A stretch of 36,075 nt of DNA from Bryobacterales bacterium (lineage in GTDB: Bacteria; Acidobacteriota; Terriglobia; Bryobacterales; Bryobacteraceae): positions 1 to 36,075 of the forward strand of contig JADLCT010000044.1 in the NCBI GenBank assembly GCA_020847045.1. The letters run 5' to 3'. The notes below the pieces were generated by a model that worked only from the letters and a program-made list of their open reading frames with translations, was not told where the DNA came from and searched no databases. The position numbers and the translations under genes are program-made. Each line of letters begins with the position of its first letter. Positions within the stretch are counted from its first letter, which is position 1. Of the stretch, positions 31,767 through 36,075 are shown in pieces.

Positions 31767-33353
31767 ATGAGCATTGCCGCCGGAGTGGATTTCGGCACGC
31801 TGAGCGTGCGCGTGTCGCTGTTTGATTCCGGGCGCGGACGCCTCGGCTCGGGATCGGCCGAGTACCCGCTGCACCGCCGGAAGGATGATCCGGACCACGC
31901 CACGCAATCCCACGCCGATCACATGCGCGCGCTGGTGGAAGCCATGCAAGCGGCCCTGGCGGGCGCCCGCGTGAAGGGAGAGCAGGTGGAGGCGATTGCC
32001 CTGGACACGACCGGCTCCAGCGTCGTGCCGGTGGGCGAGAACCTCGAACCGCTGAGCGATTACTATCTCTGGTGCGATCACCGCTCGTGGCGCGAGGCTC
32101 TGCTGATCACCGAAACGGCGCACAGGATGGGAGTCGAGGCGATCGACTGGTGCGGCGGGGCGTACAGCTCCGAGTGGGGCTTCTCGAAGCTGCTCCACTG
32201 GCTGCGCCACAACCCGGACAAGCGCTCGCGCTTTGTCACGGCGCTGGAGCATTGCGATATGGTGGCGGCCACGCTGTGCGGCATCACCGATCCCGATGAG
32301 CTTCCGCGCAGCATCTGCGCCATGGGCCACAAGTGGATGTGGAACCCGAAATGGGGCGGCCTGCCTTCGCAGGAGTTCCTGAGCGCCGTCGATCCCGTGC
32401 TGGATGGCGTGCGCGCCAGGATCACGGGACGCTACGCCACGTCGGACAAGCTGGCCGGGCATCTGTCGCCCGTGTGGGCGGCGAAGCTCGGTTTGCGCGC
32501 CGGCATTCCCATTCCGGTGGGGGCCTTCGACGCGCACTGGGACGCCATCGGGGCCAACTGCCGGGTGGGCGACGTGGTAAACGTGGTGGGCACCTCCACC
32601 TGCATCATCGCCGCCAGTCCGGAGACGCGTCTCATTCGCGGCGTGTGCGGCGTGGTGCCCGGCTCCGTGCATCCGGCGATGACCGGCGTGGAGGCGGGTC
32701 TGTCGGCGACGGGCGACATTTTCGACGCCATCGCGCGGCGCGCGGCGACGAACGCGGGCGCACTTTCGGCGGAGGTGGAGAGCTACACGGCGGGGCAGAC
32801 GGGGCTGCTGCGCCTGACATGGGACAACGGCGACCGCACGGTGCTGGTGAACCCCGAGCTGGGCGGCGCCACCTTCGGCTGGAACCTTACCTCGACGGCG
32901 GCCGACGAACTGTTCGCGGCCATCGAGGGCACGGCCTTCCACACGCGCATCATTCTGGAGCGCATGGAGCAGGGCGGCACGCCCATCCGGCGCATCATCA
33001 ACGGCGGCGGCATTCCGCGCCGGAACAACGTGCTGAACCGCGTGTACGCGAACGTGTTGAACAAGCCTGTGCTTGTGCCCGAATCCGATGTCACCAGCCT
33101 GGGTTCGGCCATCTTCGCCTTCCTCGCGGCGGGGGCATTCCGGACGGTGGAGGAGGCGCAGGACGCGTTGTGCCCCAAGTTCCGCACCATCGAGCCCGAC
33201 GCCTCGCAGGCGGCGGTGAGCAATGAGGTGTTCGAGATCTATTCGAAGCTCTACTTCAGCCTGGGGCAGGCATCGAGCGAGCCGGCCGCGATGGGTGGCG
33301 TGCTGCCGCGCCTGCGCTCGATCGCGGCGCGCGTGCGCGGAGCGGGCGCATGA
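31767..33353 (+). CDS. araB: FGGY-family carbohydrate kinase, ribulokinase (AraB) type
   Basis: 528 residues. Actin-like fold: phosphate-1 motif GVDFGTLSVRVSLFD at about 6-20, then ALDTTGSSVVPVGE. DHRSWRE holds the sugar-site region, and GAFDAHWDAIGA (about 250) contains the likely catalytic Asp. VVGTSTC and NGGGIPRRNNVLNRVYANV are the adenosine-side motifs, and PESDVTSLGSAIFAFLAAGAF the C-terminal FGGY signature area. The opening DFGTLSVR rather than DLGTSS favours AraB over xylulokinase or glycerol kinase. It phosphorylates L-ribulose to L-ribulose 5-phosphate. GGGGAG lies 7 bases before the ATG. It overlaps araD by four bases (ATGA). L-ribulose is the favoured substrate because of the 4-epimerase next door. 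Confidence 0.88.
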   Translation: MSIAAGVDFGTLSVRVSLFDSGRGRLGSGSAEYPLHRRKDDPDHATQSHADHMRALVEAMQAALAGARVKGEQVEAIALDTTGSSVVPVGENLEPLSDYYLWCDHRSWREALLITETAHRMGVEAIDWCGGAYSSEWGFSKLLHWLRHNPDKRSRFVTALEHCDMVAATLCGITDPDELPRSICAMGHKWMWNPKWGGLPSQEFLSAVDPVLDGVRARITGRYATSDKLAGHLSPVWAAKLGLRAGIPIPVGAFDAHWDAIGANCRVGDVVNVVGTSTCIIAASPETRLIRGVCGVVPGSVHPAMTGVEAGLSATGDIFDAIARRAATNAGALSAEVESYTAGQTGLLRLTWDNGDRTVLVNPELGGATFGWNLTSTAADELFAAIEGTAFHTRIILERMEQGGTPIRRIINGGGIPRRNNVLNRVYANVLNKPVLVPESDVTSLGSAIFAFLAAGAFRTVEEAQDALCPKFRTIEPDASQAAVSNEVFEIYSKLYFSLGQASSEPAAMGGVLPRLRSIAARVRGAGA

Positions 33354-34045
33354 GCCTGGACCGTCTGCGGGAGGAGGTGCTCGAGGCCAACCTCGAGATC
33401 GTCCGGCGCGGACTGGTGCTGTACACGTTCGGTAACGTGAGCGGCATCGACCGGGAGGCGGGGCTGGTGGTGATCAAGCCGAGCGGCGTGCCGTACGAGA
33501 AGCTGGCGGCGCGGGATCTGGTGATCACGACGCTGGACGGCGGCATGGTGGAGGGCTCGTTGCGGCCCTCGTCGGACCTGGCCACGCACCTGGCGCTGTA
33601 CCGTGCCTTCCCCGGTGTGGGCGGCGTGGTGCACACGCATTCGCGCCACGCGACGGCGTGGGCGCAGGCGGGGCGGGAGATTCCGTGTCTGGGCACGACG
33701 CATGCGGACAGCTTTCACGGCCCGGTTCCGGTGACGCCGGAGATGACGGCGGACCAGATCGCGGCGGACTACGAGCACAATACGGGGGCGGTCATCGTGC
33801 GGCGTTTCGAAGGGCTGGACCCGATGCGGACGCCGGCGGTGCTGGTGGCCCAGCACGGTCCGTTTGCGTGGGGGCGGACGGCGGCCGAGGCGGCGCACAA
33901 TGCCGTGGTGCTGGAGGAGGTGGCGCACATGGCGGCGCTGACGGTGGCGCTGGGCGGCGGGCAGGCGATTTCGCAAGCGCTGCTGGACAAGCATTTTCTG
34001 AGAAAGCACGGCGCGGGCAGATACTATGGCCAGCAGGACGGCTAG
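33350..34045 (+). CDS. araD: L-ribulose-5-phosphate 4-epimerase
   Basis: 231 residues, the same length as the enterobacterial AraD. Class II aldolase/epimerase fold. The Zn ligands occupy the standard positions: D76 (SSDLATH), H95 and H97 (VHTHSRHATAW) and H169 (VAQHGPF, equivalent to H171). GNVSGID and KPSGVPYE form the phosphate and substrate loops, and the C-terminal YYGQ supplies the Tyr near the active site. It turns L-ribulose 5-phosphate into D-xylulose 5-phosphate, feeding the pentose phosphate pathway. It is translationally coupled to araB. Third codon positions here favour G (GCG, GTG, CTG, GGG), unlike the C-ending codons of the symporter and PEPCK-like genes upstream. Confidence 0.93.
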   Translation: MSLDRLREEVLEANLEIVRRGLVLYTFGNVSGIDREAGLVVIKPSGVPYEKLAARDLVITTLDGGMVEGSLRPSSDLATHLALYRAFPGVGGVVHTHSRHATAWAQAGREIPCLGTTHADSFHGPVPVTPEMTADQIAADYEHNTGAVIVRRFEGLDPMRTPAVLVAQHGPFAWGRTAAEAAHNAVVLEEVAHMAALTVALGGGQAISQALLDKHFLRKHGAGRYYGQQDG

Positions 34046-34092
34046 GGGCCGGCAAACAGCGCGCGTGAAAGAGACGGGGGAGTGAGGCGAGG

Positions 34093-34914
34093 ATGAGAGG
34101 CGGAAGCAAGAGCGGCGTGTCGTTGTGGCCGAGGGAGCATGGGGCGATTTCGATGCTGGCGCAGCCAGCCGTGTGTGCGGCGTTGATCGCCTGGCGATGG
34201 CACTGGGTGGTGATTCCGGCGCTGGCGGCGGCAGCGGCGATGTTTCTGGTGAGGGAGCCGCTGGTGGTGCTGGCGCGGCAGAGGTGGTTGTGGCGGGATG
34301 CGAAGCCGGAGACGCCGGTGGCGCGGCGGTGGGTGGCGACGCTGGCGCCGGTGATGGCGGCCTGTGGCGTGGCGATGGCGGCGCGATGGCGGCTCTCCTG
34401 GGTGATCGCCTTCGGCGCCGGCGCGGTGGCAATGACGGCGTACGCGGTGTGGATGACGTTGCAGAACCGGCAGCGTTCGGTGGGTCTACAGATCATCAGC
34501 GCGTTCGGGCTGACGTCGACGGGAATGGCCGTGGCGATGTCGCTGGAAAACACCGTGCCGCAGTGGGCGGTCTGGTTATGGCTGCTGTCGGCGGCGCAGG
34601 CGGCGGCGGGGATTCTGGTGGTGCACGCGCGGCTGGAGGCGCGCATCGCGGCCAAGGCGAAGCGGGCCGAGTCGCCGGTGTACATGCGGGCGGCGTGGGT
34701 GATGCAGGCGGCGATGGCGGCGCTGGGCGTGGCGGCGTGGTGGGTGAGTCCACTGGCGGCGGCGGCGATGCTGCTGCCGGCGGCGGTGCACGCGTATGAG
34801 CTGAAGACCATCCGCACGGAGGAGGCGATGGCGACGCCACTGCGCACGATCGGCTTCCGGGCGATGGGGTTGTCGATCGCGGTGTCGCTGCTGCTGATCG
34901 CCGGGCTGCGGTGA
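34093..34914 (+). CDS. YwiC-like integral membrane protein
   Basis: 273 residues, about eight membrane helices. The N-terminal PREHGAISML (about 13-22) is the signature of the YwiC-like family, whose role is unknown although members sit beside respiratory or nitrate genes in Bacillus. The rest alternates Ala/Val/Leu/Trp helices with short basic loops (RQRWLWRD; AKAKRAE). GAGGCGAGG precedes the ATG. Forty-seven bases separate it from araD, so it might be read from the pentose operon, but nothing links its function to pentose use. Codons end mostly in G, giving very strong G over C on this strand. Confidence is good for the family and none for function. Confidence 0.75.
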   Translation: MRGGSKSGVSLWPREHGAISMLAQPAVCAALIAWRWHWVVIPALAAAAAMFLVREPLVVLARQRWLWRDAKPETPVARRWVATLAPVMAACGVAMAARWRLSWVIAFGAGAVAMTAYAVWMTLQNRQRSVGLQIISAFGLTSTGMAVAMSLENTVPQWAVWLWLLSAAQAAAGILVVHARLEARIAAKAKRAESPVYMRAAWVMQAAMAALGVAAWWVSPLAAAAMLLPAAVHAYELKTIRTEEAMATPLRTIGFRAMGLSIAVSLLLIAGLR

Positions 34915-34950
34915 TCGGCCGCGCGGGGTTGTGATAGGCTCTCGCACATT

Positions 34951-36075
34951 ATGCCGGTCTCACGACGCCAATTTCTGGCCGCCGCCGCGGGCGCGCCGTT
35001 CCTGACTCATTTTCACGCGCTGGCCGCGCCGGAGAAGGGGCGCGCGAAGATCCGCGACGTGCAGACGATGACGCTGCAAGGCGGGCGGACGTATGTGCTG
35101 GTGAAGATCACGGCCGACAACGGAGCGTATGGCATCGCCGAGGCATACGGAACGCCGGGCGTGGGCGTGAAGGAGCAGATCCTGTCGTTGAAGCCGTGGC
35201 TGGTGGGCAGGGATCCGTTGGAGCTGGACGTGATCTACACGACGTTGGGCGTGCGGACCTCGAACCTGTCGGGCACGCGGACGGACGGTTCGGCGCACAC
35301 GTTCATGCGGGCGGCCTCGGGGATCGATATGGCGTTGTGGGACCTGGCGGGGAAGCTGCTGGGCGTGCCGTCGTCGACGCTGCTGGGCGGACGGTTCCGG
35401 CAGAGGACGCGGATCTACGATCATGCGGCGCCGCGGAACATGCTGGACAAGGCCTCGTGCCGGGAGTGGGCGGCGAAGGTGAAGGCCGACCCGGCGGGAT
35501 TCACGGCGCACAAGTTCGGGTTCCCGCACACGAGGCCGGGCGAGGACAAGGGGCGCGACCTGGCCAACCGGGTGCTGTCGACGCGGGAGCTGATCAACAT
35601 CCAGCAGGGGTTTGAGAACTGCCGCGAGGCCATTGGATGGGATCACGACATCATGGTGCACTGCCACTGGGAGTACGATCTGCGGACGGGCATTCAGATC
35701 GCGCAGGCGATCGAGGGCATCAAGCCGCTGTGGTTCGAGGACCCGCTGGGGGTGGAGTACACGAGTTCGTGGTCGAGGCTGTGCGAGAGCTCGAAGGTAC
35801 CGGTGTGCACGGGAGAGAACCTGGCGCGGCGGCAGGGGTTCAAGGATTTCATCATCAACCAGGGGTGCGACATACTGCATCCGGACCTGCGGAATTCGGG
35901 CGGATTTCTGGAGACGAAGCGGATTGCCGATTTCGCCGAGGTTTACAATTTGCCGATGGCGACGCACAACACGGGGTCGCAGGTGAACACGTATGCGAAT
36001 GCGCAGTGGGCGGCCTCGGTGCGCGATTTTCTGTGCGTGGAGACGGTGACGGGCCAGGGCGGGTGGATGGACCAG
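34951..36075 (+). CDS. Exported enolase-superfamily protein (mandelate racemase-like), truncated by window end
   Basis: 375 codons with no stop before the window edge. The N-terminal twin-arginine signal (SRRQFLAAAAG, about 4-27) implies periplasmic location. Capping domain: VKITADNGAYGIAEAYG and SGIDMALWDLAGKLLG. The two later metal ligands are in place, E263 (WFEDPL) and E289 (TGENL), spaced 26. At the first ligand position, another 26 residues earlier, stands H237 in HCHWEY instead of Asp. H239 or E241 may serve, as dehydratases of the ManD/GalD kind have D-x-H there. THNTGSQ near residue 340 resembles the dehydratase HNT motif. The likely reaction is dehydration of a sugar acid, but catalysis is uncertain. 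A TAGGCT at 34935-34940 is a possible -10. Confidence 0.85.
   Translation, partial: MPVSRRQFLAAAAGAPFLTHFHALAAPEKGRAKIRDVQTMTLQGGRTYVLVKITADNGAYGIAEAYGTPGVGVKEQILSLKPWLVGRDPLELDVIYTTLGVRTSNLSGTRTDGSAHTFMRAASGIDMALWDLAGKLLGVPSSTLLGGRFRQRTRIYDHAAPRNMLDKASCREWAAKVKADPAGFTAHKFGFPHTRPGEDKGRDLANRVLSTRELINIQQGFENCREAIGWDHDIMVHCHWEYDLRTGIQIAQAIEGIKPLWFEDPLGVEYTSSWSRLCESSKVPVCTGENLARRQGFKDFIINQGCDILHPDLRNSGGFLETKRIADFAEVYNLPMATHNTGSQVNTYANAQWAASVRDFLCVETVTGQGGWMDQ

Noticed and set aside
31000..32000. Replication origin or terminus at the skew flip
   Set aside because: No dnaA, DnaA-box cluster, dif-like site or AT-rich unwinding element seen; the flip lies within coding sequence of one operon. Kept only as a compositional observation.
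30330..32942. Open frame of 870 codons antisense to the isomerase and ribulokinase
   Set aside because: Shadow of two well-supported enzymes; no motif, start context or promoter.
30345..34045. L-fucose catabolic operon
   Set aside because: The kinase is of AraB type and the aldolase-family protein is the length and ligand pattern of AraD; arabinose fits better, though fucose use by the isomerase is not excluded.

Overview
The window looks like chromosomal DNA of a soil acidobacterium, most likely of the Solibacter/Bryobacter lineage. This is inferred from gene content, not from a marker gene. There are three very large Oar-type TonB-dependent receptors with an N-terminal carboxypeptidase-regulatory-like domain, several exported enzymes with twin-arginine-type N-termini, FAD and TIM-barrel sugar enzymes, and high GC. 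I see no tRNA, rRNA, CRISPR array, transposase or integrase. No gene-free stretch exceeds 300 bases.

Region 1 (1-8.4 kb) is an envelope-stress-like module. A response regulator and sensor kinase (6044-8424) strongly resemble CpxR/CpxA. Divergent from them lies a small membrane-anchored protein with two LTxxQ motifs (CpxP/Spy type), then an exported three-repeat protein, then a 984-residue TonB-dependent receptor ending in an intrinsic terminator. The divergent intergenic region carries two identical 18-bp boxes, each made of GTAAA half-sites 11 bp apart, like CpxR sites. The layout matches the enterobacterial cpxP/cpxRA locus but adds an outer-membrane receptor and glycine/methionine-rich segments. 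A PRC-barrel gene and the tail of an unrecognised gene close the left edge.

Region 2 (8.4-17.9 kb) has a minus-strand pair, an exported FAD-dependent oxidoreductase followed by an 1138-residue TonB receptor. Divergent from it is an operon of a GntR/FCD regulator, a DapA-fold lyase with an altered active site, an enolase-superfamily enzyme and an MFS sugar-acid transporter. This reads as a sugar-acid catabolic unit.

Region 3 (17.9-28.3 kb) has an Uup-type ABC-F ATPase and a small cytochrome c on the minus strand. On the plus strand follow an exported sugar isomerase/epimerase-like protein, a 1196-residue TonB receptor and an 1138-residue protein with phosphoenolpyruvate carboxykinase motifs, probably the pyrophosphate-dependent type.

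Region 4 (28.3-36.1 kb) is a pentose operon behind a consensus-like promoter: sodium:solute symporter, a 72-residue two-helix membrane protein, a fucose-isomerase-like sugar isomerase in the place of AraA, an AraB-type ribulokinase and an AraD-type 4-epimerase. A YwiC-like membrane protein and a truncated exported enolase-superfamily protein follow. Strand composition flips from C-rich to G-rich inside this operon, near 31-32 kb.
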